DNA of 5,971 bases from Melioribacter sp. (lineage in GTDB: Bacteria; Bacteroidota; Ignavibacteria; Ignavibacteriales; Melioribacteraceae), in contig JAENZU010000238.1 of assembly GCA_016841125.1 (NCBI GenBank), positions 1 to 5,971 of the forward strand. Reading direction: 5' to 3'. Shown here in pieces: positions 1 to 5,447 of this stretch. Below the pieces are notes generated by a model, which worked only from the letters and a program-made list of their open reading frames with translations, was not told the DNA's origin and made no database searches. Position numbers and translations under genes: made by a program. Every line of letters starts with the position of its first letter. Positions within the stretch are counted from its first letter, which is position 1.

Positions 1-1156
1 AAATAAACTTATGATAGAGGAAGAAAAGGAAAAACAATCCGGTTAATATTGCAAATGTGATAACCCAGGCGAGCGGAATATTTCCGGCACGGGCTTCAAA
101 ATATGCAGAAGAAGCTTCTTTTAATTTAGGATCAAGCTGAACGAGAGCAATTGCGGGCTGGTTCCAATTTTTATCGGTGAATTCGAAACGGATCCCTTCG
201 ATCAACTCAATACTGTTATCGCCGGATTCTCTGCCGAAAGTCACTGCAATCATTTCATCGGCAGAGGGCGCCTTCGATAAGTGGAAATAGATCATTCCAA
301 TATTACCGGTCTCATCCCCTTTTGGTGCGGGAGGTTTCTCAACCCCGAATGTATTTCTAATAAAAATTTCCAGCCAATTAAGCTGATCATCAGCAACAAC
401 AGTTTTAGCGCTTCCGGTTTCATCAACGGTATAAAATTTATGGGATACGTTCCATTCCTTTACAAAATTCTTAATTGAATCGGCTGTTGCTTTGTTGAGA
501 TTTTCAGTTGATAATTGAAGATCGTCGGTGCTTTTTACAACACGAAGTTCACCTTCAAGTTCGGCAATCTGTAAAGAGCCGGGATTAATGAACTGATGAT
601 TTTCAGTTTGAGGAGAGGAATGAACCATTAAACCTGTTGCGGGCAAACCTGTTGAACTTTCGAAAAATCCGGCGAGAATAATTAACAAACCTTGTCCCGT
701 GATCATAGCAAAACGGTAGAACGTGCTTCTAACTCCGACGAAAAAAGCCTGATCGTGCTTTGACAAACCGAGCATGTAAAATCCGTCCGCGGCGATATCA
801 TGTGTAGCCGAACTGAAAGCCAGCAGCCAGAAAAAAGCAAGTGTATATTGGAAAAAGTTAGGCACCGGAATTGTGAATGCCACTCCTGCGAGTCCCGCCC
901 CAATGATTAACTGCATTATCACAATCCAAAAACGTTTTGTTTTTAGAATGTCGACAATCGGGCTCCACAATGGTTTGATAACCCACGGCAGATAAAGCCA
1001 GCTTGTATAAAGGGCAATATCGGCATTGGAAATACCGAGACGTTTGTACATAATTACGGAAACCGTCATCACAATTACATAAGGGATGCCTTCGGCATAG
1101 TAAAGTGTGGGAACCCAAGTCCAGGGATTACGGAACGAAACTTTTTTCTTTGACAT
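1..1156 (-). CDS. AmpG-like MFS permease with large periplasmic insertion (3' end off window)
   Basis: Inner-membrane transporter resembling AmpG and related muropeptide/amino-sugar permeases; 385 codons are visible and the C-terminal half lies beyond base 1. It starts at ATG 1156-1154, with an AGGA-type ribosome site about 10 nt upstream. The N-terminus (YYAEGIPYVIVM, residues 19-30) and ATHDIAADGFY (117-127) match the AmpG pattern. Hydrophobic segments lie near residues 18-36, 48-66, 76-98, 101-118 and 145-164, then again from about 360. Between the fifth and sixth is a hydrophilic stretch of about 190 residues, which by helix counting faces the periplasm. Its second half (286-345) resembles a Calx-beta-type beta-sandwich (LSKAPSADEMIAVTF, then FEFTDKNWNQP). 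The gene follows a sugar kinase by 21 bp, so the two are probably co-transcribed. The family call is firm. The substrate (anhydro-muropeptide, MurNAc or GlcNAc) is inferred from the neighbour. Confidence 0.85.
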   Translation of the reverse strand, partial: MSKKKVSFRNPWTWVPTLYYAEGIPYVIVMTVSVIMYKRLGISNADIALYTSWLYLPWVIKPLWSPIVDILKTKRFWIVIMQLIIGAGLAGVAFTIPVPNFFQYTLAFFWLLAFSSATHDIAADGFYMLGLSKHDQAFFVGVRSTFYRFAMITGQGLLIILAGFFESSTGLPATGLMVHSSPQTENHQFINPGSLQIAELEGELRVVKSTDDLQLSTENLNKATADSIKNFVKEWNVSHKFYTVDETGSAKTVVADDQLNWLEIFIRNTFGVEKPPAPKGDETGNIGMIYFHLSKAPSADEMIAVTFGRESGDNSIELIEGIRFEFTDKNWNQPAIALVQLDPKLKEASSAYFEARAGNIPLAWVITFAILTGLFFLFFLYHKFI

Positions 1157-1177
1157 TAGCGCTGAATTTCCTGTCTC

Positions 1178-2104
1178 TTATTTAGAATTCAAGTGTTCTT
1201 TTGCCATCAGCACAGCACCCATCGCGGGGGGATATTCGGGCTGCTGCAAAATTACATTCGGAAGATGTCTTTTAACTTTTTCTTTGAACATATGTGCGTA
1301 AAAGTTTTCTGTTGTAATTGTACCCCCTATTAAACTCAAACGCATATTCTCTTCTTTAAGATGTTTTTTCATTGCTCTAATATGCAGAATTAATTCTTCA
1401 GTCTCTTCATCCAATATATTTAAACAAAGCTCATCTTCGTTTTCTGCGGCCTTAATTACCAATGGTGCAACCGAAGCTATATCGAAATTATTTTTATATA
1501 TCTCAGTTATAAGTGCGGATGTATCGGAAATGCCGAACTCATCGGCGATCATTTTTGTGATTTGAGTTTTCAATCCCCTTCCGTCATATTCTTTTGATGC
1601 GGCTATTAACCCTTTTTTGCCGAGTACGAATCCGCTTCCTTCGTCACCGACAAATCTGCCGAAGCCGCCCACACGGTGAATATTCCCCTCCCTGTCTTTG
1701 CCGAACATAATTGAGCCTGTGCCGGCAATCAAAATGCTGCCCGGGTTACCCGAAAAGGCTCCCTCGAGTGCAATCCGCGCATCACTTTCTACTTTGAATA
1801 AATTTAATTTTATCCCTTTTTTCGTCGTGAATTCTATGAAATCATTTTCAAGTTTTTCAGCGTCGTTTCTTCTTCCGGCTCCAGTTGTACCAAGCAAAAC
1901 AGAGGCAAAATCGGAATATTCGGCATTCAGATTTTCACGGCATTCATCAATTAATTTTAGAAGTGTTTCCGATACTTTTTCGGTACCCTGCATCAGAAAA
2001 TTGGAAGGACCGCCCGTACATTCAAATTTGAGGTTGAGATCAAAATCGGCAACAACACATTTAGTTTTTGTACCGCCTCCATCCATTCCAATTATGTACT
2101 TCAT
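1178..2104 (-). CDS. BadF/BadG/BcrA/BcrD-family amino-sugar kinase (GlcNAc/MurNAc kinase-like)
   Basis: Cytoplasmic ATP-dependent kinase of the ASKHA fold, 308 residues, a usual length for GlcNAc kinase-like members. Phosphate-1 motif DGGGTKTK is at residues 8-15. Likely catalytic Asp108 sits in VESDARIALEGAF. Phosphate-2 segment ILIAGTGSIMFG is at 124-135, the glycine-rich GGFGRFVGDEGSG at 146-158, the adenosine motif LIGGTITT at 258-265, and a C-terminal PPAMGAVLMA at 292-301. Family members include GlcNAc kinases and the MurNAc/GlcNAc kinase MurK, as well as unrelated CoA-dehydratase activators. The monomeric length, lack of Fe-S cysteines and the AmpG-like permease 21 bp downstream favour the sugar-kinase role, phosphorylating amino sugars released from peptidoglycan. 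The start is ATG 2104-2102, beginning right at the phosphate-1 strand; no strong Shine-Dalgarno precedes it, and the upstream DNA is AT-rich with no convincing promoter boxes. Whether it prefers GlcNAc or MurNAc cannot be read from sequence. Confidence 0.9.
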   Translation of the reverse strand: MKYIIGMDGGGTKTKCVVADFDLNLKFECTGGPSNFLMQGTEKVSETLLKLIDECRENLNAEYSDFASVLLGTTGAGRRNDAEKLENDFIEFTTKKGIKLNLFKVESDARIALEGAFSGNPGSILIAGTGSIMFGKDREGNIHRVGGFGRFVGDEGSGFVLGKKGLIAASKEYDGRGLKTQITKMIADEFGISDTSALITEIYKNNFDIASVAPLVIKAAENEDELCLNILDEETEELILHIRAMKKHLKEENMRLSLIGGTITTENFYAHMFKEKVKRHLPNVILQQPEYPPAMGAVLMAKEHLNSK

Positions 2105-2193
2105 TTTAAACCCAATTTTAATTGATGTAATATTAAAAAATAGAAAAAATTAAAGGAAGTTAAAAGGGATGAAGGTGGAAATTGATTATGGCA

Positions 2194-2213
2194 CCCGCCA
2201 AAAAGACGGCGGG
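2194..2213. repeat. GC-rich inverted repeat CCCGCC/GGCGGG
   Basis: A six-base perfect stem (CCCGCC at 2194-2199, GGCGGG at 2208-2213) with an 8-nt loop. There is no U-tract on either side, and it lies upstream of the kinase, so it does not behave like a terminator. It sits next to the dispersed repeat at 2220 and may belong to the same composite. Confidence 0.55.
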
Positions 2214-2219
2214 CAAGCA

Positions 2220-2254
2220 CAGATAACACAGATTAGACAGATAATCACAGAAAT
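2220..2254 (+). repeat. Dispersed repeat R1, copy 1 (CAGATAACACAGATTAGACA core)
   Basis: A 35-bp element matching 3575-3609 at 33 of 35 positions by eye, in the same orientation, with the first 22 bases identical. Internally it repeats CACAGAT/CACAGA-like words. I recall similar CACAGAT-rich extragenic elements scattered in environmental bacterial genomes, but could not search for them. Confidence 0.8.
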
Positions 2255-2263
2255 ATTATTTAG

Positions 2264-2284
2264 GGATCGGATGTTTTCCGATCC
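2264..2284. repeat. Perfect hairpin GGATCGGA/TCCGATCC
   Basis: An eight-base perfect stem with a 5-nt loop (TGTTT). It is followed by a run of A on the plus strand, which is U before the hairpin on the minus strand, so the geometry is wrong for an intrinsic terminator in either direction. More likely one of the extragenic palindromes that fill this gap. Confidence 0.65.
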
Positions 2285-2295
2285 AAAAAACTTAA

Positions 2296-2319
2296 CCGCA
2301 AAGACGCCATGCCGCAAAG
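2296..2319 (+). repeat. Short direct repeat CCGCAAAG x2
   Basis: CCGCAAAG occurs at 2296-2303 and again at 2312-2319, separated by ACGCCATG. It resembles the 'ACCGCAAAGACGC' type of dispersed intergenic element I recall from environmental genomes. The function is unknown. Confidence 0.5.
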
Positions 2320-2358
2320 GGAAATGATAGGAAGAGTTAAATAATTAAAAAAGACTTG

Positions 2359-2384
2359 TCACACTGAGCGAAGTCGAAGTGTGA
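2359..2384. repeat. Extragenic palindrome TCACACT...AGTGTGA
   Basis: A seven-base perfect stem (2359-2365 with 2378-2384) enclosing GAGCGAAGTCGA. The 'CACTGAGCGAAGTCGAAGTG' core is a form I recall as a widespread dispersed repeat. No poly-U tract follows, so this is not a good terminator. Confidence 0.65.
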
Positions 2385-2408
2385 TTTAATTTCGTGAAAA
2401 TGACTGTC

Positions 2409-2428
2409 ATTCCCGCGGAGGCGGGAAT
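2409..2428. repeat. Extragenic palindrome ATTCCCGC/GCGGGAAT
   Basis: An eight-base perfect stem with a four-base GGAG loop, inside a 'TGTCATTCCCGC' context. This form is known to me as a repeat found across several phyla. It lies 24 bp after the previous palindrome; the two may travel together. Confidence 0.7.
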
Positions 2429-2451
2429 CTCCTAAACAATTTAAAGCATAA

Positions 2452-2668
2452 AACTCCTAAGGAGTTCGACAGATGAATGTTTTTCAAACCCATCGGGGTT
2501 ACATTATTGTAGTAAATCAAAAAAGATAAATCAACTAAGCTCCGTAGGTGCTTCATTATTACATTCAAGGCATGAAAACCAAATCTTACGAACTTGTTTC
2601 CTTGAAGGTATTAAGACGCATAACCTTCAAGGAGACTTGTTTAAATTTGCCGGGATACCTTGAGGGTT
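2452..2668 (+). repeat. Long dispersed repeat R2, copy A (217 bp)
   Basis: The left copy of a repeat found again at 3719-3874 in the same orientation. It opens with a palindrome (AACTCC-TAA-GGAGTT, 2452-2466), continues with CATCGGGGTT, two 27-bp blocks identical to the other copy apart from one base between them (up to 2561), then a 62-bp segment absent from copy B, and closes with a 44-bp block (2625-2668) matching 42 of 44 bases. The unit 'TTTGTAG...AGCTCCGTAGG' resembles an intergenic repeat I recall from Bacteroidota-like genomes. It encodes no recognisable protein and has no terminal inverted repeats typical of an insertion sequence. Confidence 0.85.
2600..2632. repeat. Hairpin CCTTGAAGGT/ACCTTCAAGG inside R2 copy A
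   Basis: A ten-base perfect stem (2600-2609 with 2623-2632) with a 13-nt loop; the stem extends to 12 of 13 pairs outward. The left arm and loop lie in the segment missing from copy B, so copy B cannot form this structure. Confidence 0.65.
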
Positions 2669-2722
2669 GTCGTCCGCAAATTCACACAATTTTTAAAACA
2701 TCAACGCTCTTCTATTTGCGAA

Positions 2723-2754
2723 TTGACCACTTTTTTATAAATTAAACATATAAT
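2723..2754 (+). promoter_or_regulatory. Candidate promoter of the antitoxin-fic operon
   Basis: A perfect TATAAT lies at 2749-2754, 30 bp before the proposed antitoxin start, in a very AT-rich stretch. TTGACC at 2723-2728 could be the -35 box, but the 20-bp spacing is longer than usual. The position just upstream of the module supports the call; the exact boxes are uncertain, especially if the host uses a Bacteroidota-type sigma factor. Confidence 0.45.
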
Positions 2755-2784
2755 GTTTTGCTAAATTAAATTAGTGAGTTAATA

Positions 2785-2916
2785 TTGAATAAATCGAAAT
2801 TTTCAAAAGAAAAAGCTTTAAGGGCTGTTGAAATATCTTCAAAAATTGAAGGACATAAAATTCCAAAGAAGAAGCTTTCAGGCAGAAAAACTTCCAAAGT
2901 TAAGATTAAAGAATGA
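2785..2916 (+). CDS. Small Fic antitoxin (VbhA-like, class I), TTG start
   Basis: A 43-residue, lysine-rich protein directly upstream of fic. It contains SSKIEG at residues 18-23, matching the (S/T)xxxE(G/N) inhibition motif of Fic antitoxins such as VbhA. In that family the glutamate, here Glu22, pairs with the second Fic-motif arginine and blocks productive ATP binding. Residues 7-21 should form the helix that docks on the toxin. No ATG exists in frame after the stop at 2767-2769; TTG at 2785, preceded by GTGAG at 2774-2778, is the best start, with ATT at 2770 a less likely option. Its TGA overlaps the fic ATG (ATGA, 2913-2916), which suggests translational coupling. A shorter C-terminus than VbhA is apparent. 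The call depends on the motif plus its position, which together are strong. Confidence 0.82.
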   Translation: MNKSKFSKEKALRAVEISSKIEGHKIPKKKLSGRKTSKVKIKE

Positions 2917-3542
2917 TGTCTAAATATTCTCAAGACAGAAATTACATTTATTACGAAAACAGCAACATTCCTCGCAACAAACTCAACATTAGAAATCAAA
3001 AAATTCTTGAAGAAAAAGAAAGAGAACTACTTTTCAAGGGTTATGAATATTTTCATAAAACACTATCAGAAAAAACAAATTTTAACGAAAATTATTTTAA
3101 GGAACTGCATCGTTATTCATTTATAGAGCTTTATGATTTTGCCGGGGAATACAGAAAATTAAATATTTCGAAAGGCTACACTACTTTTTGCCAAGCTAGA
3201 TTTCTTGCTCAAACTTCAAAAGAAATTTTCAGAAAACTTGCTTCAGATAATTTTCTGAAAAATTATTCAGATGAGCCAAAGGAAAAATTTGCTGCAAAAA
3301 TCGCCTATTATATGTGTGAATTGATTGCGCTGCACCCATTTTATGAAATAAACGGTAGAATAATCAGATTGTTTTTTGATATGATCGCAGTTTATAACGG
3401 GTATGAATACATCGACTATGAAAAAGCGTTAAAATCAGAAAACGATAAAAACAAATACATCGCGGCTTCTATCGATTGCATGACCAGCAATGATGATAAG
3501 ATGCATCAAATTGTATTAGAGGGATTAAATACGTCAATCTGA
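2913..3542 (+). CDS. fic: Fic-domain protein (putative AMP-transferase toxin)
   Basis: A 209-residue Fic protein. Family members transfer AMP from ATP, or occasionally other phosphate groups, to hydroxyl side chains; VbhT-type toxins AMPylate type II topoisomerases. The active-site motif HPFYEINGRIIR spans residues 141-152: His141 (catalytic base), Glu145 (Mg binding), Asn147, Gly148, Arg149 and Arg152 are all present. The usual Gly of GNGR is replaced by Ile146. The substrate-positioning flap is in FAGEYRKLNISKG (76-88). No Fic-type inhibition motif is seen at its own N- or C-terminus, consistent with class I, where the inhibitor is a separate protein, here the 43-residue gene it overlaps. 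ATG 2913 is chosen because of that overlap; ATG 2916 is equally possible. Bases 3001-3060 contain 14 G/C of 60 by hand count, against 27 of 60 at 4561-4620 in the methyltransferase gene, hinting at foreign origin. The target is unknown. Confidence 0.93.
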   Translation: MMSKYSQDRNYIYYENSNIPRNKLNIRNQKILEEKERELLFKGYEYFHKTLSEKTNFNENYFKELHRYSFIELYDFAGEYRKLNISKGYTTFCQARFLAQTSKEIFRKLASDNFLKNYSDEPKEKFAAKIAYYMCELIALHPFYEINGRIIRLFFDMIAVYNGYEYIDYEKALKSENDKNKYIAASIDCMTSNDDKMHQIVLEGLNTSI

Positions 3543-3574
3543 TAGTGTAAAATTCCCGCAATCTCTATAGCACG

Positions 3575-3609
3575 CAGATAACACAGATTAGACAGAAAAT
3601 CACAGAATT
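3575..3609 (+). repeat. Dispersed repeat R1, copy 2
   Basis: Matches 2220-2254 at 33 of 35 positions, same orientation, beginning 33 bp after the fic stop codon. With R2 copy B it reproduces the R1-then-R2 order seen on the left side of the Fic module. Confidence 0.8.
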
Positions 3610-3620
3610 TAATTTATGTA

Positions 3621-3642
3621 GAGATTTCATTCATGAAATCTC
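3621..3642. repeat. Perfect hairpin GAGATTTCAT/ATGAAATCTC
   Basis: A ten-base perfect stem around a two-base TC centre. It lies about 80 bp after the fic stop and is followed by CAAAAACAAA rather than T, so it is a poor terminator for fic. Read on the minus strand, the following bases are TACATAAATT, also weak. Confidence 0.65.
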
Positions 3643-3665
3643 AAAAACAAATTTGGTAAAGCGTG

Positions 3666-3682
3666 AAACTTCTACGAAGTTT
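3666..3682. repeat. Small hairpin AAACTTC-TAC-GAAGTTT
   Basis: A seven-base perfect stem with a TAC loop. Its form (arm, 3-4 nt, arm, followed by AAT) resembles the AACTCC...GGAGTT palindromes opening R2, so it may be a diverged member of the same palindrome group. Confidence 0.5.
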
Positions 3683-3718
3683 AATCTCCCATTTCAAAAT
3701 TTCATCCTTCAATAATGG

Positions 3719-3874
3719 AACTCCGACCGGAGTTCAATAGATTGAAGTTTTTCAGCCCAATCGGGGTTGTATTTTTGTAGTAAATCAAAAAAGATAAATC
3801 ATCTAAGCTCCGTAGGTGCTTCATTATTATCTTCAAGGAGAATTGTTTAAATGTGCCGGGATACCTTGAGGGTT
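3719..3874 (+). repeat. Long dispersed repeat R2, copy B (156 bp)
   Basis: The right copy of the repeat at 2452-2668. It opens with the palindrome AACTCCGACCGGAGTT (3719-3734), contains AATCGGGGTT, the two 27-bp identical blocks and the 44-bp closing block (3831-3874, 42 of 44). Relative to copy A it lacks 62 bp between two TTCAAGG words and has one extra base in the opening palindrome; the lengths agree exactly on that basis. Confidence 0.85.
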
Positions 3875-3931
3875 ACATGTCAATTAAGACAACTTCATCC
3901 CCCGCCCAGTAATATTGCGGGTAAACTTCTT

Positions 3932-3969
3932 TTCCCCTAAGCCAAGGCGCACAAGTCCAAGGAGGGGAA
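3932..3969 (-). terminator. Possible terminator after the methyltransferase gene
   Basis: Inverted repeat TTCCCCT (3932-3938) and AGGGGAA (3963-3969) separated by 24 nt, beginning 23 bp beyond the methyltransferase stop. The stem is short for its loop and the minus-strand sequence after it is AAGAAG rather than a U-run. Direct CCAAGG words within the loop (3942-3947, 3957-3962) suggest it may instead be another dispersed palindromic element. A second small stem, CCCGC/GCGGG, lies at 3901-3921. Confidence 0.3.
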
Positions 3970-3992
3970 GGTTTCTTAATCAATGCAGCAAT

Positions 3993-5447
3993 TTAATCCC
4001 CATCCGGGAAGATTATCTCCTGTGTTCGTAGTGCCCGCGGGTATTGGCTTTTTAACCCTTCCTGTGTTATTACCGCCATACCTAAAGTGTAATTGTCGTA
4101 TTTTACAATTTTCTTTCCAAACTCGGTAAAATCTTTTTTAATTGTTCCGCCGGTAAAATATGTCTTTAGATCATCGCGGTTATCAATAATTATAAAATTA
4201 TTGACAGCAATCTCACCCAAAATTCTAGCTGCCTGCGAGTGAAGTACAAGCTCATCCCGTTTATCAATAATACCGAACTTCTGTCCTATTCTTAAAAAAA
4301 ATGAAACCGGATGTGCATCCCAATTTTTATCTACAAAGTAAACATCATTCTTTTTCAATAAATATTTGTACGAATGGAAATGCTCAATGGGGATCCCAAA
4401 ATAATCGGAAAGATAGTTCAGATATTTCTTTATCGATTTATGATCGGCATTCATAAGTTTATATTCGGGGGAAGGGAAATTCATCTTATCGGGTTGCTTC
4501 GTTTCGTCAGCCTTTTTCAGTTTGGCAACAAAAAATCCTTCGGAATTTGAAACCCAGGGAATGATCCTGCGTGTCTTCGATAGAGAGGGATCCATTTCTA
4601 TTCCGTTGATCTCGGTGAATCCCCCAACTGAAGGAATTGGCAATTCAACATCCACAAGTTCCAACGGATATTTTTCCAAAACTTTATTTATTATAAATTC
4701 ATTTTCTTCGACCGTTAGTGTGCAAGTTGAATAAACCAGCTCGCCTCCGATCTTCAGCATCTTGATTGCTGCAACTAAAATTTTCATCTGCAGCTCTGCA
4801 ATTTTCAATGCATGCTGTTCATTCCACCAGTTATTTACTTCTCCCTTTTTCTGAATTATGCCGAGCGCACTGCAAGGTGCATCAACTAAAATTTTATCGA
4901 AATAATTTTGAAAAACTTTGCTTAGCCATTCCCCTTTATATTTGATAACTCCGGCATTGACAACGCTTAATTTATCGATGTTATGAACAAGTGCTTTAAC
5001 GCGGTCCCCCGAGGGCTCGTTGATTAGCAGTTCCCCGGTATTGTTCATCATCGCGGAAAGCTGAGTTGCTTTGGAACCGGGAGCGCCACAGAGATCAAGC
5101 ACTTTATCTGTAGATGATGGATTAAGCACAAGCGGCGGCAGCATCGAAGAGAGACTTTGTATGTAATACTGCCCCAAATTGAATTCAAGCGTTTTGCTGA
5201 TCTTTTCGAATCCTTCAACAACTTTATATGCAAATGGTATCTCTTCCATGCGATGAAGTTTGATGCCGTACATACTTAATTTATGCAGCAATGATTGATG
5301 TTCAGTTTCATCAAGCGGGAAACGTACAAAGGTGAAGGGCTCGGTGTTGACAAATTCCAAATAACTTTTAAGGTATTCATCACCAAAATTTTTAGATAGA
5401 TAACCGCTGATATTATCGCTTAAGCCGTCAATATTTGGGTATTTCAA
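3993..5447 (-). CDS. RNA m5C methyltransferase, RsmF/NOL1-NOP2-Sun family
   Basis: A 484-residue SAM-dependent RNA cytosine-5 methyltransferase, matching RsmF (16S rRNA C1407) in length and layout. The N-terminal domain (about 1-90) has the family's FGDEYLKSYL helix. SAM motif I is DLCGAPGSKATQ (118-129). Motif IV is DAPCSALG (189-196), where Cys192 is the release cysteine. Motif VI is STCTLTVEENE (240-250), where Cys242 is the nucleophile. The C-terminal part (about 360-480, including LGMAVITQEGLKSQYPRALR) resembles the PUA-like RNA-binding domain of RsmF. Motif I has G-S for the common A-A/G-G residues, and motif IV has SALG for SGEG; both keep the essential residues. The start is TTG 5447-5445, overlapping the stop of the upstream gene as TTGA, which supports coupling; no good Shine-Dalgarno is visible. 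The exact target nucleotide is not certain. Confidence 0.92.
   Translation of the reverse strand: MKYPNIDGLSDNISGYLSKNFGDEYLKSYLEFVNTEPFTFVRFPLDETEHQSLLHKLSMYGIKLHRMEEIPFAYKVVEGFEKISKTLEFNLGQYYIQSLSSMLPPLVLNPSSTDKVLDLCGAPGSKATQLSAMMNNTGELLINEPSGDRVKALVHNIDKLSVVNAGVIKYKGEWLSKVFQNYFDKILVDAPCSALGIIQKKGEVNNWWNEQHALKIAELQMKILVAAIKMLKIGGELVYSTCTLTVEENEFIINKVLEKYPLELVDVELPIPSVGGFTEINGIEMDPSLSKTRRIIPWVSNSEGFFVAKLKKADETKQPDKMNFPSPEYKLMNADHKSIKKYLNYLSDYFGIPIEHFHSYKYLLKKNDVYFVDKNWDAHPVSFFLRIGQKFGIIDKRDELVLHSQAARILGEIAVNNFIIIDNRDDLKTYFTGGTIKKDFTEFGKKIVKYDNYTLGMAVITQEGLKSQYPRALRTQEIIFPDGD

Larger units (their letters stand above)
2105..2784. other. Repeat-rich intergenic region without supported genes
   Basis: About 680 bp between the divergent kinase and Fic operons. 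No frame here looks coding: the one longer plus-strand frame (2548-2745) runs through a repeat also found at 3719-3874 and has no recognisable protein. The region holds a succession of short palindromes and dispersed repeats, listed separately, and ends in an AT-rich stretch with a candidate promoter for the antitoxin-fic pair. The first 60 bp must contain the kinase promoter on the minus strand, but I see only AT-rich sequence there and cannot place its boxes. Confidence 0.8.
3543..3992. other. Repeat-rich intergenic region between convergent genes
   Basis: About 450 bp between the 3' ends of fic and the methyltransferase gene. No supported gene is present; ATG 3877 opens a frame of only 11 codons. 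The region contains dispersed repeats R1 and R2 (second copies), two small hairpins and a terminator-like inverted repeat near the methyltransferase stop, all listed separately. No hairpin with a U-tract follows fic closely, so its terminator is not identified. Confidence 0.8.

Noticed and set aside
281..478. 65-codon plus-strand frame in the permease region
   Set aside because: It is the shadow of the permease insertion; the minus-strand frame is open from 1156 to the edge.
1698..2153. 151-codon plus-strand frame opposite the kinase gene
   Set aside because: It is antisense to a kinase with all ASKHA motifs, and its translation is serine/proline-rich low-complexity with no recognisable family.
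2264..2290. Intrinsic terminator (8-bp hairpin beside an A/T run)
   Set aside because: The A-run follows the hairpin on the plus strand, so the U-run would precede the stem on the minus strand; no gene ends here in either direction.
2548..2745. 65-codon plus-strand frame
   Set aside because: It lies across repeat R2, and the equivalent frame is not preserved in copy B because of the 62-bp difference.
2766..2999. 77-codon minus-strand frame over the start of the Fic module
   Set aside because: It is antisense to the antitoxin and fic genes, whose motifs and coupled overlap explain the sequence better.
2220..3609. CRISPR array
   Set aside because: The repeated units differ from one another and are not regularly spaced; there are only two copies of each, far apart, and no cas genes.
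2452..3874. Composite transposon or insertion sequence around fic
   Set aside because: Neither repeat copy encodes a transposase or shows terminal inverted repeats or a clear target-site duplication.
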